From NCBI GenBank assembly GCA_018241525.1, contig JAFEDR010000004.1, forward strand, positions 1 through 49,422: a stretch of DNA of 49,422 bases, in the 5' to 3' direction. The notes under the pieces were generated by a model that was given only the letters and a program-made list of their open reading frames with translations, did not search any database and was not told the origin of the DNA. The position numbers and the translations under genes are program-made. Positions 38,533 through 48,313 of this stretch are shown here, piece by piece. Each line of letters opens with the position of its first letter. Position 1 is the first letter of the stretch. The stretch comes from Pseudomonadota bacterium (lineage in GTDB: Bacteria; Pseudomonadota; Gammaproteobacteria; Steroidobacterales; Steroidobacteraceae).

Positions 38533-40236
38533 ATGGCAGCGACCGGTGCGACCGAGCCGAGCTACGTCTCCGGCACGAGCGACCGGCCGCTGCTGTACCG
38601 CACGGTCGACGGGGTGCTGCGGGCGGCCGTCGCCGGCGGCCCGCAGCGCCTGGCCTTCGTCTTCTCGCACCAGGCGCTGCGCTACACCTACGCCGAGTTC
38701 GATGCCGCGGTCGAGCGCGTCGCGCGCGGCTTCGTCGCCTGCGGCCTGAAGCCCGGCGAGCGCGTCGGCATCTGGGCGCCGAACTGCGCCGAGTGGCTCC
38801 TGACGATGTTCGCCGCGGCGCGCGCCGGGCTGATCCTCGTCAACATCAACCCCGCCTACCGCACGGCCGAGCTCGACTACGCGCTCAGGCTCGTCGGTTG
38901 CCGCGCGCTGGTGTTCGCCGGCGCCTTCAAGGGCAGCGACTACCACGCGATGCTGCGCGAGCTGATTCCGGAGCTCGGCCACGCCCCGCACGGCCGGCTC
39001 GCCAGCGAGCGCTTCCCGGAGCTCCGGCTGCTGCTGCGCATCGGCACCGAGTCCGCCGCCGGCTGCCTGTCGTTCGCCGACCTCGAAGCGGCGGGCCATG
39101 GCGTCGCGGCCGGTGCGCTCGAGACGCTCGCCGGCACGCTCGATCCCGACCAGCCGTACAACATCCAGTTCACGAGCGGCACCACCGGCTCGCCGAAGGG
39201 CGCGACGCTGACGCACTTCAACATCGTCAACAACGGCCTGTTCGTCGGCCAGGCGATGCGGCTCACGGACCAGGACCGCATCTGCATCCCGGTGCCGCTG
39301 TACCACTGCTTCGGCATGGTGCTCGGCGTGCTCGCCGCGATGACGCACGGCGCCGCGAGCGTCTTCCCGGCCGAGGCCTTCGAGCCGCTGGTGGTGCTCG
39401 ACGCCGTGCAGCGCGAGCGCTGCACGGCGCTGCACGGCGTGCCGACCATGTTCATCGCCGAGCTCGAGCACCCGCGCTTCGGCGAGTTCGACCTGTCCTC
39501 GCTGCGCACCGGGATCATGGCCGGCAGCCCCTGCCCGATCGCCGTGATGCGCCGGGTGGTCGAGGCGATGCACATGCCGGAGGTCACGATCTGCTACGGC
39601 ATGACCGAGACCAGCCCGGTCAGCTTCCAGAGTTCCTGCGACGATCCGCTCGAGCGGCGCGTCGGCACCGTCGGGCGCATCCACCCGCACGTGCAGGTGA
39701 AGATCGTCGACCCCGAGGGTCGGGTCACGCCGCGCGGCGTGTCCGGCGAGCTCCTGACTCGCGGCTACAGCGTGATGCGCGGCTACTGGGCGGAGCCCGA
39801 GCGCACCCGCGAGGCAATCGACGCGGGCGGCTGGATGCACACCGGCGACCTGGCCGTGATCGACGAGGCCGGCTACTGCAACATCGTCGGCCGCGTGAAG
39901 GACATGATCATCCGCGGCGGCGAGAACATCTCGCCGCGCGAGATCGAGGAGTTCCTGTACCGCCACCCGGCGGTGCTGGACGTCGCCGTGGTCGGCGTGC
40001 CCGACCCGAAGTACGGCGAGGCGGTCTGCGCCTGCATCCGGCTGCGCCCGGGCGCCACCGCCACCGAGGACGAGATCCGCGACTTCTGCCGCAACCAGAT
40101 CGCGCACTACAAGGTGCCGCGCTACGTGCGCTTCGTCGACAGCTTCCCGATGACCGTGACGGGCAAGGTGCAGAAGTACCTGATCCGCGAGCACGTGCGC
40201 GGCGAGCTGAAGCTCAGCGAGGAGGCGCACGCGTGA
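38533..40236 (+). CDS. AMP-binding acyl-CoA synthetase (FadD-like)
   Basis: A 567-aa ANL ligase. Motifs: [21 protein letters not shown] (A3), [26 protein letters not shown] (A5), [40 protein letters not shown] (A7-A8) and the catalytic Lys in [14 protein letters not shown] (A10). Relatives activate medium-chain, branched or aryl acids. Its stop overlaps the qhpG start, placing it in the amine dehydrogenase operon. The natural reading is that it activates the acid made from the oxidised amine. It is not closely similar to the 30778 gene despite equal length. Confidence 0.88.
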   Translation: MAATGATEPSYVSGTSDRPLLYRTVDGVLRAAVAGGPQRLAFVFSHQALRYTYAEFDAAVERVARGFVACGLKPGERVGIWAPNCAEWLLTMFAAARAGLILVNINPAYRTAELDYALRLVGCRALVFAGAFKGSDYHAMLRELIPELGHAPHGRLASERFPELRLLLRIGTESAAGCLSFADLEAAGHGVAAGALETLAGTLDPDQPYNIQFTSGTTGSPKGATLTHFNIVNNGLFVGQAMRLTDQDRICIPVPLYHCFGMVLGVLAAMTHGAASVFPAEAFEPLVVLDAVQRERCTALHGVPTMFIAELEHPRFGEFDLSSLRTGIMAGSPCPIAVMRRVVEAMHMPEVTICYGMTETSPVSFQSSCDDPLERRVGTVGRIHPHVQVKIVDPEGRVTPRGVSGELLTRGYSVMRGYWAEPERTREAIDAGGWMHTGDLAVIDEAGYCNIVGRVKDMIIRGGENISPREIEEFLYRHPAVLDVAVVGVPDPKYGEAVCACIRLRPGATATEDEIRDFCRNQIAHYKVPRYVRFVDSFPMTVTGKVQKYLIREHVRGELKLSEEAHA

Positions 40237-41531
40237 CCCTGCGCGTCGACGTCGCGGTGCTCGGCGCGGGACCGGCGGGGGCGACGCTGGCGCGCCGCCT
40301 CGCCGCCGCCGGCGCCGAGGTCGCGATCGTGACCGGGCGCACGCCGGCCGCCGGGCTCGAGGGCTACTCGCGGCGCACGCGCGCGCTGCTCGAGGCCGAG
40401 GGCCTCGCGGACCTGGTCGCCTCGCTCGAGGGCCCCGTGCCGCGCACCGGCCGCTGGGGCGACCGCAGCGTCCGCGGCGAGGAATGGCTCGCCGAGCGGG
40501 CACAGAGCGCACGGGTCCTCGCGGCCGCGCTGGTCGGCCCGCGCCTGTGCAGCGTCGCGGGCCCGGCGACGCGCATCGCGCGCGCGGCGCACGGCTTCGT
40601 GGTCGAGGCCGCCGACCGGGCGATCGCCGCGCGGCTCGTGGTCGATGCCCGCGGCCGGCGCGGACCGCAGGCGCGGGGACCGCTGCTGCTCGCGATCGGC
40701 GCCACGCATGCCGGTGGCGGCGCCGCCGCGACCCGCCTCGCAGCGTGGCGCGGCGGCTGGTGCTGGATCGCGACCGGTCCGCGCCGCAGCTACGTGCAGC
40801 TCACGGTCGCGGCGCGTCGCGGCGGCGGCGCCGACGACTGGTTCCGCGAGGCGGCCGCCGAGATCGACGGTCTCGGCGCGTTGCTCGAGGCGCCGCGCCT
40901 CGGGCCGCGCAGCGCCCGGCCGGCGCACGCGCGGCTCGGCCGGCCGAGCCCGGTGGCCGGGCTCTGGCGCGTGGGCGACGCGGCGCTCGCGCTCGACCCG
41001 CTATCGGGCCAGGGTGTCTACGAGGCGCTGCGCGGTGCGACGGTCGCGAGCGCTGCGCTGCTGACCGTGCTCGAGGGCGGCGACGCCGCGCTCGCCGCAC
41101 GCTTCGTCGCCGACCGCCAGCACGAGACCTGGCGCCGCACCGTCGCCACCGCGGCCGGCTTCTACGCCGAGAATGCGGCGCTCGGGCCGTTCTGGCGCGA
41201 CGCCGCGGCGAGCTACGCCGCGCTCATCGAGGCCGAGCCCGCGAGCGGGCCGCGCGTCGAGCGACGCGCGGTGCTGGTCGACGGCCGCATCGGCGAGCGC
41301 GCGGTGCTCGTGACGCCGCGCCACGCGCGCGGCGCGTGGCAGGTCGAGGGCGTCCCGCTGGCGGCGCTGTGGGACCTGTGGCGCGACGCGGACCATCGCC
41401 CGCGCTCGCTCGCGGACGCCGCCGCGCGCCTCGACCGGCCGCTGCCCGCGGTCGCGACCGCGCTGCGCTGGCTCGAGACCTCGGGTGCGCTCGGCGCGTA
41501 CCGCGGGGCGATCCCTTCCTCAGGAGTCTGA
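40233..41531 (+). CDS. qhpG: FAD-dependent monooxygenase for CTQ formation
   Basis: A 432-aa flavoprotein. The N-terminal dinucleotide fold is [17 protein letters not shown] (about residues 6-22) and the second FAD motif is [21 protein letters not shown] (about 248-268). In characterised systems QhpG adds two hydroxyls to the Trp of QhpC before CTQ closes. Assignment rests on fold plus the complete qhp neighbourhood. The last 90 residues (from about 341) form an extra domain resembling a winged helix. GAGGAGG precedes the GTG start, which overlaps the CoA-ligase stop. The position ahead of qhpA differs from the order I recall for Paracoccus, where qhpG lies after qhpE. Confidence 0.85.
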   Translation: MTLRVDVAVLGAGPAGATLARRLAAAGAEVAIVTGRTPAAGLEGYSRRTRALLEAEGLADLVASLEGPVPRTGRWGDRSVRGEEWLAERAQSARVLAAALVGPRLCSVAGPATRIARAAHGFVVEAADRAIAARLVVDARGRRGPQARGPLLLAIGATHAGGGAAATRLAAWRGGWCWIATGPRRSYVQLTVAARRGGGADDWFREAAAEIDGLGALLEAPRLGPRSARPAHARLGRPSPVAGLWRVGDAALALDPLSGQGVYEALRGATVASAALLTVLEGGDAALAARFVADRQHETWRRTVATAAGFYAENAALGPFWRDAAASYAALIEAEPASGPRVERRAVLVDGRIGERAVLVTPRHARGAWQVEGVPLAALWDLWRDADHRPRSLADAAARLDRPLPAVATALRWLETSGALGAYRGAIPSSGV

Positions 41532-41535
41532 AGCC

Positions 41536-43098
41536 GTGCCCATCCGAAGCGTCCCGCTGCTGCTCGCCCTGCTCGTCCTCGCGCCGGCGGCGCCGGCCGC
41601 CGCCGCGACCGAGTCCGGCGCCGCCCTGGTGCGGACCTGGTGCTCGGGCTGCCACCGCGAGCGCGCGCCCGGCCAGTTCGAGCGCATCAGCGACATCCGC
41701 AAGACCCCCGAGGGCTGGGTCATGACGCTGTTCCGGATGCGGCAGGTGCATCACCTCGCGCTGCCGGACGAGGTGCACGACGCGCTCGTCCGCCACCTCG
41801 CGGACACGCAGGGGCTCGCACCCGCGGAGGCCGCACCCGGTCGCTTCGCGCTCGAGCGACGGCCGAACGTGCAGGACCTCGACCTCGGTCCCGAGCTCGG
41901 CGTGATGTGCGGTCGCTGCCACTCGCTCGCGCGCGTCGCGCTGCAGCGGCGCGATGCCGACGAGTGGCTGAAGCACATGCACTTCCACATGGGCCAGTTC
42001 CCCTCGCTCGAGTACCAGGCCTCTGGCCGCGATCGGCCGTGGTGGGAGATCGCCTCGACCAAGCTGCCGGCCGAGCTCGCCGCGCTCTATCCGCTCGCAA
42101 CCCCGGCCTGGCGCGACTGGCAGGCCAGGGCCAAGCCCGAGCTCGCCGGCCGCTGGGTCGTGGTCGGACACGTGCCCGGCGGCCGCGACTTCTACGGCAC
42201 CGCCGAGATCCGCCGCGACGCGGCCGGCGAGTACCGCGCGCAGTACGCATTGACCGAGGTCGGCGGCGGCGCGCTCGCCGGCGAGTCGCACGCGATCGTC
42301 TACACCGGCTTCGAGTGGCGCGGCCGCGGCACGCTCGGCGGGCACGCGACCCGCGAGATCTACGCCGCCTCCGAGGACGGCCGGCGCCTCACCGGCCGCT
42401 GGTTCGACCCGGAGCACTCGGAGGAGGGCGGCGACTTCACGGCGTTGCGCGCCGACGCGCCGGCCGAGGTGCTCGCGGTGCTGCCGCAGGCGCTCAAGGT
42501 GGGCACGGGCGCTCACGTCGTCGTGGTCGGCACCGGCCTCGCCGGTGCCGCGGCGCCTTCGTTCGGCGACGGCGCCCGTGCCGTGGTCGCGCGGCGCGAG
42601 GCGAACGTGCTCGAGGCCGACGTCACGGTCGCGGCCGATGCCGCGCCCGGCAACCGCGTCGTCAGCGCCGGCGCCGCGAGCGGCCGGCTGGTCGTCTACC
42701 GCCAGATCGACGCCCTCGAGGTGCGGCCGGCCTACGGCATCGCGCGCGTCGGTGGCGGCCGGATCGCGCCCGTCACGGCGCAGTTCGAGGCGATCGGCGC
42801 GACGCGCCTGCCGGGCGGCGAGCTCGTCTCGCTCGGGCCCGTGGCGGCGGAGTGGCGCGCGGAGCCCTTCGACGAGGAAGCGAAGCGCACGGCCGACGTC
42901 GACTTCGCCGGCCGGCTCGAGGCCAACGGCCGCTATCGGCCGGCAGGCGCCGGGCCCAATCCGAAGCGCGAGTTCTCCGGCAACAACGTCGGCAACCTGG
43001 CCATCGTGGCGCGTGCCCGCGACGCCGGCGACGCCCTCGAGGGGCGCGGGCACCTGGTGGTGACCGTGCAGCGCTGGAACACGCCGCCCATCTATTGA
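41536..43098 (+). CDS. qhpA: Quinohemoprotein amine dehydrogenase alpha subunit
   Basis: A 520-aa periplasmic subunit. A signal peptide (residues 1-24) precedes a diheme cytochrome c domain with CSGCH (Cys36-His40) and CGRCH (Cys125-His129). Beta-rich domains follow ([22 protein letters not shown] onward; [11 protein letters not shown]), as in the known four-domain alpha subunit. The hemes carry electrons from CTQ in QhpC to a soluble acceptor. AGGAG at 41522-41526 serves the GTG start. The 17-bp gap to qhpD and the complete set of partners make the assignment firm. Confidence 0.93.
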   Translation: MPIRSVPLLLALLVLAPAAPAAAATESGAALVRTWCSGCHRERAPGQFERISDIRKTPEGWVMTLFRMRQVHHLALPDEVHDALVRHLADTQGLAPAEAAPGRFALERRPNVQDLDLGPELGVMCGRCHSLARVALQRRDADEWLKHMHFHMGQFPSLEYQASGRDRPWWEIASTKLPAELAALYPLATPAWRDWQARAKPELAGRWVVVGHVPGGRDFYGTAEIRRDAAGEYRAQYALTEVGGGALAGESHAIVYTGFEWRGRGTLGGHATREIYAASEDGRRLTGRWFDPEHSEEGGDFTALRADAPAEVLAVLPQALKVGTGAHVVVVGTGLAGAAAPSFGDGARAVVARREANVLEADVTVAADAAPGNRVVSAGAASGRLVVYRQIDALEVRPAYGIARVGGGRIAPVTAQFEAIGATRLPGGELVSLGPVAAEWRAEPFDEEAKRTADVDFAGRLEANGRYRPAGAGPNPKREFSGNNVGNLAIVARARDAGDALEGRGHLVVTVQRWNTPPIY

Positions 43099-43115
43099 AG
43101 GAGCGCGGAACCCTC

Positions 43116-44564
43116 ATGAGCGCCGTCGTCGACCGGCTCGAGTACAACGCCGCCAACGGCCACGTGGTCGGCACGGAACCGGACGCCTTCCTGCTGCACG
43201 TGCCGACCACCGCCCTGTTCGGCATCGACGCGGTGGGTCTCGCGGTGCTGGCCGCCTGCCCGAAGGGACGGCCGCAGAGCGTCGACGAGGTCGTCGCAGC
43301 GCTCGCCGGCCGCTTCCCGCCGGAGCGCGTGCGCGCCGTGATCGCCGAGCTCGCGCGCCTCGAGGTGCTGCAGCGCAGTGGCAGCCTCCGGCCGATCAAC
43401 CCGGCCGGCGTCAAGCTCGCCGAGTACCCGCTGTCGACGCTGGTGCTGAACGTCAATACCGGCTGCAACCTGTCGTGCACCTACTGCTACAAGGAAGACC
43501 TCGCGAAGCCGGCCGACGGCCGACGCATGGACTTCCCGACCGCGGCGCGCAGCGTCGACCTGCTGTTCCGCCAAGGCGCAGCGCGCGAGCGCGTCAACAT
43601 CGTCTTCTTCGGCGGCGAGCCGCTGACCAACATGCCGCTGATCCGCGACGTGGTCGGCTACGCCGAGGCGCTCGCCGGCCGCGACGGCCGGCGCGTCGAC
43701 TTCTCGCTGACGACCAACGCGACGCTGCTGACGCCGGAGCTGGTCGACTGGTTCGACGCGCACCGCTTCGGGCTGTCGGTCTCGATGGACGGCCCGGCGG
43801 CGGTGCACGACCGCCACCGGCTGACGGTCGGTGGCAAGGGCACCTACGCGACGGTGGCGCGCAAGGTCGAGATGCTGCTCGGCCGCTACCGCTCGCGCCC
43901 GGTCGGCGCCCGCGTCACGCTCGGCCGCGGCAACACCGGCGTCGAGGCGATCCACGCGCACCTGCGCGACGAGCTCGGCTTCCACGAGGTCGGCTACGCG
44001 CCGGTGACCTCGGCCGAGACCGAGGGCCACGCGCTGACCGAGGCCGAGCTCGCCGAGGTGCACGCGGCCTTCGAGCGGCTCGGCCTCGCCTATCGCGACG
44101 CGGCGCTCGCCGGCCGCAACACGGGCTTTTCGAACATGCACCAGCTGATGACCGACCTGCACGAGGGCCGGCGCAAGTCCGTGCCGTGCGGCGCGGGCGT
44201 CGGCCTGCTCGCGGTCGACGGCGCCGGCGACCTCAACCTCTGCCACCGCTTCACGGGCTCCGAGCTGCCGACCTTCGGCAACGTCGCGACCGGCATCGAC
44301 ACGGCGCGGCTCGGCGCCTTCGTCGAGCGCGCGATCGACCGCGAGGGCACGCACTGCGCGACCTGCCGGATCCGCAACCTCTGCGCCGGCGGCTGCTACC
44401 ACGAGTCGTACGCGCGCTTCGGCGACCCGCACCACCGCACCTACCACTACTGCGGCCTGCTGCGCCGCTGGGTCGACTTCGGCGTCCGCATCTACGCCGA
44501 GATCCAGCGCGTGAACCCCGGATTCTTCGCCCGCCACCTCGAGCCGAGGAGTGTCCCTGCATGA
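43116..44564 (+). CDS. qhpD: Radical SAM/SPASM thioether-forming enzyme
   Basis: A 482-aa maturase that makes the Cys-to-Asp/Glu carbon thioether bridges in QhpC. Residues 1-95 look like a PqqD-type leader-binding winged helix. The radical SAM cluster is CNLSCTYC (Cys117, Cys121, Cys124), with GGEP at 166-169. SPASM/auxiliary-cluster cysteines are Cys358, Cys376, Cys414, Cys417, Cys423, Cys427 and Cys446. All expected cluster residues are present. The stop overlaps the qhpC start by 4 bases (ATGA), tying enzyme and substrate levels together. Confidence 0.95.
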   Translation: MSAVVDRLEYNAANGHVVGTEPDAFLLHVPTTALFGIDAVGLAVLAACPKGRPQSVDEVVAALAGRFPPERVRAVIAELARLEVLQRSGSLRPINPAGVKLAEYPLSTLVLNVNTGCNLSCTYCYKEDLAKPADGRRMDFPTAARSVDLLFRQGAARERVNIVFFGGEPLTNMPLIRDVVGYAEALAGRDGRRVDFSLTTNATLLTPELVDWFDAHRFGLSVSMDGPAAVHDRHRLTVGGKGTYATVARKVEMLLGRYRSRPVGARVTLGRGNTGVEAIHAHLRDELGFHEVGYAPVTSAETEGHALTEAELAEVHAAFERLGLAYRDAALAGRNTGFSNMHQLMTDLHEGRRKSVPCGAGVGLLAVDGAGDLNLCHRFTGSELPTFGNVATGIDTARLGAFVERAIDREGTHCATCRIRNLCAGGCYHESYARFGDPHHRTYHYCGLLRRWVDFGVRIYAEIQRVNPGFFARHLEPRSVPA

Positions 44565-44881
44565 GCGAACTGAAACCCACCAACCGCAAGGCCGAGCTGC
44601 TGCTCGACGCCGCGGCCGAGGGCCGCGCCGCGGAGGTCTACGCGATGGACACGGTCGCCGGCTGCGCCACGACCTTCGACCCGGGCTGGGAGGTCGACCC
44701 GTTCGGCGGCGTCGCCTCGCTCTGCCAGCCGATGGAGGCCGACCTCTACGGCTGCTCCGACCCGTGCTGGTGGCCGGCACAGGTGCCGGACACGATGAAC
44801 ACCTATCCGGACTGGGACGCCGGCAAGCCGTCGGCACAGAACGACTGGCGCGAGCTCGATGCCGTGTTCCCGAAGAAGTGA
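44561..44881 (+). CDS. qhpC: Quinohemoprotein amine dehydrogenase gamma subunit precursor (CTQ carrier)
   Basis: A 106-aa RiPP-like precursor. Residues 1-28 are the leader (ends AAEVYA); the mature part starts near Met29. With an offset of 28 to the known mature numbering, all modified residues align: Cys35-Glu44, Cys55-Asp61 and Cys69-Asp77 for thioether bridges, and Cys65-Trp71 for CTQ. The motif is [16 protein letters not shown] (62-77). No Sec signal is present, in line with export by QhpF. GAGGAG precedes the ATG. It is the catalytic subunit with the smallest gene of the operon. Confidence 0.96.
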   Translation: MSELKPTNRKAELLLDAAAEGRAAEVYAMDTVAGCATTFDPGWEVDPFGGVASLCQPMEADLYGCSDPCWWPAQVPDTMNTYPDWDAGKPSAQNDWRELDAVFPKK

Positions 44882-44892
44882 GGAGAGCCGAG

Positions 44893-45972
44893 ATGCCGAG
44901 TCCCCGTCGCCGGCTCGCCGCCGCGCTCCTTCTGCTGGCGCTCGGCGCCCCCGCGCTCGCCGGAGACCTGATCCTGACGGGCGCGAAGCCCGACAAGCTG
45001 TACGTGATCGACGCGGCGAAGCGCACGGTGCTGCACGAGTACCGGATCCCCGGCGCGAACGGCCTGGTTGGCTCGCTGGTGCCCTCGCCGGACGGCAAGC
45101 GCGTCTACGCGGTCATCAACCGGATGGAGAGCATCGTCGGCGTCGACCTCGCGACCGGCGCCACGGTGTTCCGCGCCGACCTCTCGACCCCGACCGAGCG
45201 CGTCAAGGACTTCTTCGCGCTGACGGTGACGCCCGACGGCCGCGAGCTGATCGCCTACGAGGTGCCCACCAGGCTCAAGCCCAGCGAGTACGAGGTCGAG
45301 CAGCCGCGCTTCGCGGTGTTCCGCACTGACGCCGGCCTCAAGGCGCAGCCGGTGCGCGTCTACCCGGCGCAGCGGCGCATGCACATGCTGCTGATGCGGC
45401 CGAGCGGCAAGAGCTTCTACGCGCTCGGCTTCGAGCTCTACGAGTACGACGTCAAGACCGGGCGACTGCTCGGCACGCGCGGCATCCAGCACTGGGAGAT
45501 GCCCGGGCACTCGCAGCCCGACCTGCTGGCCTTCTGGCCGGTCACCGAGCCGACTGGCGTGTTCACGAGTCCGGTCTACGCCGAGGCGCCGCAGGACGGC
45601 AAGCCGACGCCGACCACGGCGCTGATGTCGCTCGACGTCGCGACCGGCGCGCTCGACTACCGCGACTTCGAGCCGATGTCGGCGCTGATCTTCTCGACGG
45701 TGCTGTCGCCGGACCGGCGCAGCGCCTACGGCGTCTACTCGACGCTGACCAAGATCGACGTGCCGGGCAGGAAGCTCGCCGGTCGCGTGCCGCTCGACCA
45801 CACCTTCTATTCTGTGAACGTCGCGACCGACGGCCGCGAGATCTACATGGGCGGCGCCATGTGCGACGTCGGCTTCTATGACGCGGCGACGCTCGAGAAG
45901 AAGGCGATCCTGAAGCTGCCGGGCTGCGCCGACCAGGCGCTGGCCTCGCTGCGTGTCCTCGCCGCGCACTGA
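44893..45972 (+). CDS. qhpB: Quinohemoprotein amine dehydrogenase beta subunit
   Basis: A 359-aa periplasmic protein. A signal peptide ends GAPALA (about residue 23). The mature part is a seven-bladed beta-propeller with YVTN/PQQ-like repeats, for example KLYVIDAAKRTVLHEYRIPGAN, SPDGKRVYAVINRMESIVGVDLATG and the final GREIYMGGAMCDVGFYDAATL. It packs on the gamma subunit and helps form the amine-binding site. GAGGAG precedes the ATG. The end overlaps qhpF by 20 bp. Confidence 0.93.
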   Translation: MPSPRRRLAAALLLLALGAPALAGDLILTGAKPDKLYVIDAAKRTVLHEYRIPGANGLVGSLVPSPDGKRVYAVINRMESIVGVDLATGATVFRADLSTPTERVKDFFALTVTPDGRELIAYEVPTRLKPSEYEVEQPRFAVFRTDAGLKAQPVRVYPAQRRMHMLLMRPSGKSFYALGFELYEYDVKTGRLLGTRGIQHWEMPGHSQPDLLAFWPVTEPTGVFTSPVYAEAPQDGKPTPTTALMSLDVATGALDYRDFEPMSALIFSTVLSPDRRSAYGVYSTLTKIDVPGRKLAGRVPLDHTFYSVNVATDGREIYMGGAMCDVGFYDAATLEKKAILKLPGCADQALASLRVLAAH

Positions 45973-47638
45973 CGGCCGCGCGCTCGCCGCGCTGCTCTGG
46001 CCGCACCTGCGGCCGCGGCTCGGCCGGCTTGCGCTCGCCTTCGCGATCGGGCTCGCGATCGCGGCGCTCGCGGCCGCGCCGCCGCTGGTCACGCGCTACG
46101 CCATCGACACCGGGCTCCTCGGCCGTCACTTCGGCGCGCTGCTCGCGGCCTGCGCCGCGATGCTCGCGCTCGCGGCGGCCGGCCTCGGGCTCGGCGCGCT
46201 GCATCGGATGGTCTACGTGCGCGCGGCCGGCGAGGCACTCTTCTCGCTGCGCGGCGCCGTCTACGCGCACCTGCTGCGCGTCTCGCCGCGGCGCCTCGCG
46301 GGCTGGCCGGTCGGCGATCTGGTGGCGCGCCTCGACGGCGATGTCGCCGAGGTGCAGCGCTTCGGCACCGACGCGGTGGCCGGCTTCCTGAGCGCGGCGC
46401 TCGCGCTCGCGGCGACCGCGGCGGTGATGGTGAGCCTCTCGTGGCGGCTCGCGCTCGTGGTCGCGGCGCTGCTGCCGCTGCAGCTCTGGGTGCGGCATCG
46501 CGCGCGGCCGCGGCTCGAGCGCAGCACGCGCCGGCTGCGGGAGCAGGCGGGTGCGGTCGGCGGCTTCCTGGTCGAGACGCTCGGCGCAAGCCGCGAAGTG
46601 CAGGGCGCCGGCGCCGCGGGCCTCGAGGGCGCGCGGCTCGCGCGCCTGCAGGACGACTACCTCGGCCGCGCGCTCGAGCAGCAGCTCGTGGGCTATGGCG
46701 TCGGCGCGGCCGCGAACCTGCTCGGCCAGCTCGCCACCGCGGCGGTGTTCGTGCTCGGCGGCTGGTACGTGCTCGGCGACGCGCTCACCGTCGGCACGCT
46801 GGTCGCGTTCGTGGCGCTGCTCGGCCGCGGCGCGGGCTCCGCCGGCTCGCTGCTCGGCCTCTACACCGGCTACCAGCGCGCGCGCGTCAGCCTCGAGCGC
46901 GTGGCGGCACTGCTCGAGCTGCCGGTGGTGGCCGAGTCGCCGACGGCCGTGGCGCTGCCGGCGACGGCGCGCGGCGCGCTGCGCTTCGAGGGCGTGACCG
47001 TGACGCTCGCCGATGGTCGGCGCCTCTTCGACGCGCTCGACCTCGAGATTCCGGCCGGCCGGCGCATCGTGCTGCGCGGCGCCTCGGGCGCCGGCAAGAC
47101 CACGCTGATCGACCTGCTGCGGCGCTTCGTCGACCCGGACGCTGGTCGCATCCTGCTCGACGGCGTGCCGCTGCCGGCGCTCCGGCTCGAGGACCTGCGC
47201 CGGCGCATCGCCGTGGTCGAGCACTCGCCGGTGCTGTTCCGCGGTTCGATCCTCGACAACCTCCGCTACGGGCTGCCCGAGGTCAACGAGGCCGCGGTGC
47301 TCGAGGCCGCGGTGCTCGCCGGCGTCGATGAGTTCGTGCGCGAGCTGCCGGCCGGCTACCAGACGCCCGTGGGCCCCGGCGGCGCGGGCCTCTCGACCGG
47401 CGAGCGGCAGCGCATCGCGATCGTGCGCGCGGCGCTCGCCGACCCTGTGATCGTCGTGCTCGACGAGGGCACGAGCGGACTCGACCCGGCGGCCGCCGCC
47501 GCCGTGCACCGGGCACTCGCGACCAGCTTCCCGCACCGCACCTGCCTGATCGTGACCCACCACGCGGCGCCGGCGGTCGCCGTCGACGCCGAATGGCAGG
47601 TCGGGGACGGGCGGGTGCGGTCGCTCGCGCCGGGCTGA
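45953..47638 (+). CDS. qhpF: ABC transporter for QhpC export (fused membrane and ATPase domains)
   Basis: A 561-aa half-transporter. Six membrane helices fill residues about 25-290 and the nucleotide-binding domain the rest. Walker A is GASGAGKTT (about 376-384), the signature is LSTGERQR (about 479) instead of LSGGQ, and Walker B is VIVVLDEGTSGLD (about 498-510), with the switch His in VTHH. In Paracoccus this gene is needed for the amine dehydrogenase and is thought to move modified QhpC to the periplasm. The GTG start lies inside qhpB; no clear Shine-Dalgarno is seen. Confidence 0.9.
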   Translation: MSSPRTDGRALAALLWPHLRPRLGRLALAFAIGLAIAALAAAPPLVTRYAIDTGLLGRHFGALLAACAAMLALAAAGLGLGALHRMVYVRAAGEALFSLRGAVYAHLLRVSPRRLAGWPVGDLVARLDGDVAEVQRFGTDAVAGFLSAALALAATAAVMVSLSWRLALVVAALLPLQLWVRHRARPRLERSTRRLREQAGAVGGFLVETLGASREVQGAGAAGLEGARLARLQDDYLGRALEQQLVGYGVGAAANLLGQLATAAVFVLGGWYVLGDALTVGTLVAFVALLGRGAGSAGSLLGLYTGYQRARVSLERVAALLELPVVAESPTAVALPATARGALRFEGVTVTLADGRRLFDALDLEIPAGRRIVLRGASGAGKTTLIDLLRRFVDPDAGRILLDGVPLPALRLEDLRRRIAVVEHSPVLFRGSILDNLRYGLPEVNEAAVLEAAVLAGVDEFVRELPAGYQTPVGPGGAGLSTGERQRIAIVRAALADPVIVVLDEGTSGLDPAAAAAVHRALATSFPHRTCLIVTHHAAPAVAVDAEWQVGDGRVRSLAPG

Positions 47639-47644
47639 ACGCCG

Positions 47645-48313
47645 GTGACCTGGCGCGTGGGCCTGGTCGACAGCGGCGCACCCGAAGGACTCGTGCGGGC
47701 GGCGACGCGCTTCACGCTCGCCGGGGCCGAGGCGTCCGCGATCCCGGACCCGAGCGGGCACGGCAGCCGCGTGGCGACGATCCTCGCCGGGGCGAGTGCC
47801 GACCTCGAGCTCGTGCTCGCCCAGGTCTTCGACGAGGCGGGGCCGACCACGCCGGTCGCGGTCGCCGCCGGCCTCGACTGGTGCGTCGCGGCCGGGGCGA
47901 CGCTCGTGCACCTGAGCCTCGGCCTCGCGGCGGACCGCGCCCCGCTCGCCGCGGCTGTCGCGCGCGCGCTCAGGGCCGGCTGCCTGGTCGTCGCCGCCAC
48001 ACCGGCGCGCGGCGGCCCGGTGTATCCGGCGGCGTATCCGGGCGTGATCCGCGGCACGGGCGATGCGCGCTGCGCGCCAGGCGAGATCTCCCGGCTGGAC
48101 GCGGTCACCTTCGGTGGCTGCGTGCGCGCGCCCGCCGGCGCCACCGCGGCGGGCGCCAGCATCGGCGCCGCGCACGTGAGCCAGGCGCTGCTGCGCTGGG
48201 CACGATCGGGCACTCCGCCGGCGGCGGCCATTCAGGCGCTCGTCGCGCACTCGCGCTACGATGGACCGGAACGTCGCGGCGCGACCGCGCCGGCCGAGCG
48301 AGGTGACGCATGA
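47645..48313 (+). CDS. qhpE: Subtilisin-like leader protease for QhpC
   Basis: A 222-aa cytoplasmic subtilase without signal peptide or propeptide, smaller than typical subtilisins. The triad is visible: Asp9 (GLVDSG), His39 (PSGHGSRVA) and Ser172 (AAGASIGAAHV). HLSLGLA (about 89-95) is the substrate strand. The usual oxyanion-hole Asn (AAGN-type) is replaced by VVAATPARG (about 115-123). Known QhpE removes the leader from QhpC after crosslinking. The GTG start is 6 bp after qhpF; the stop overlaps the next gene. Confidence 0.88.
   Translation: MTWRVGLVDSGAPEGLVRAATRFTLAGAEASAIPDPSGHGSRVATILAGASADLELVLAQVFDEAGPTTPVAVAAGLDWCVAAGATLVHLSLGLAADRAPLAAAVARALRAGCLVVAATPARGGPVYPAAYPGVIRGTGDARCAPGEISRLDAVTFGGCVRAPAGATAAGASIGAAHVSQALLRWARSGTPPAAAIQALVAHSRYDGPERRGATAPAERGDA

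Noticed and set aside
30778..40236. The two 567-aa acyl-CoA synthetases (30778 and 38533) as a recent duplication
   Set aside because: They belong to different ANL subgroups (ACSM-like and FadD-like) with different core motifs; the equal length is a coincidence.
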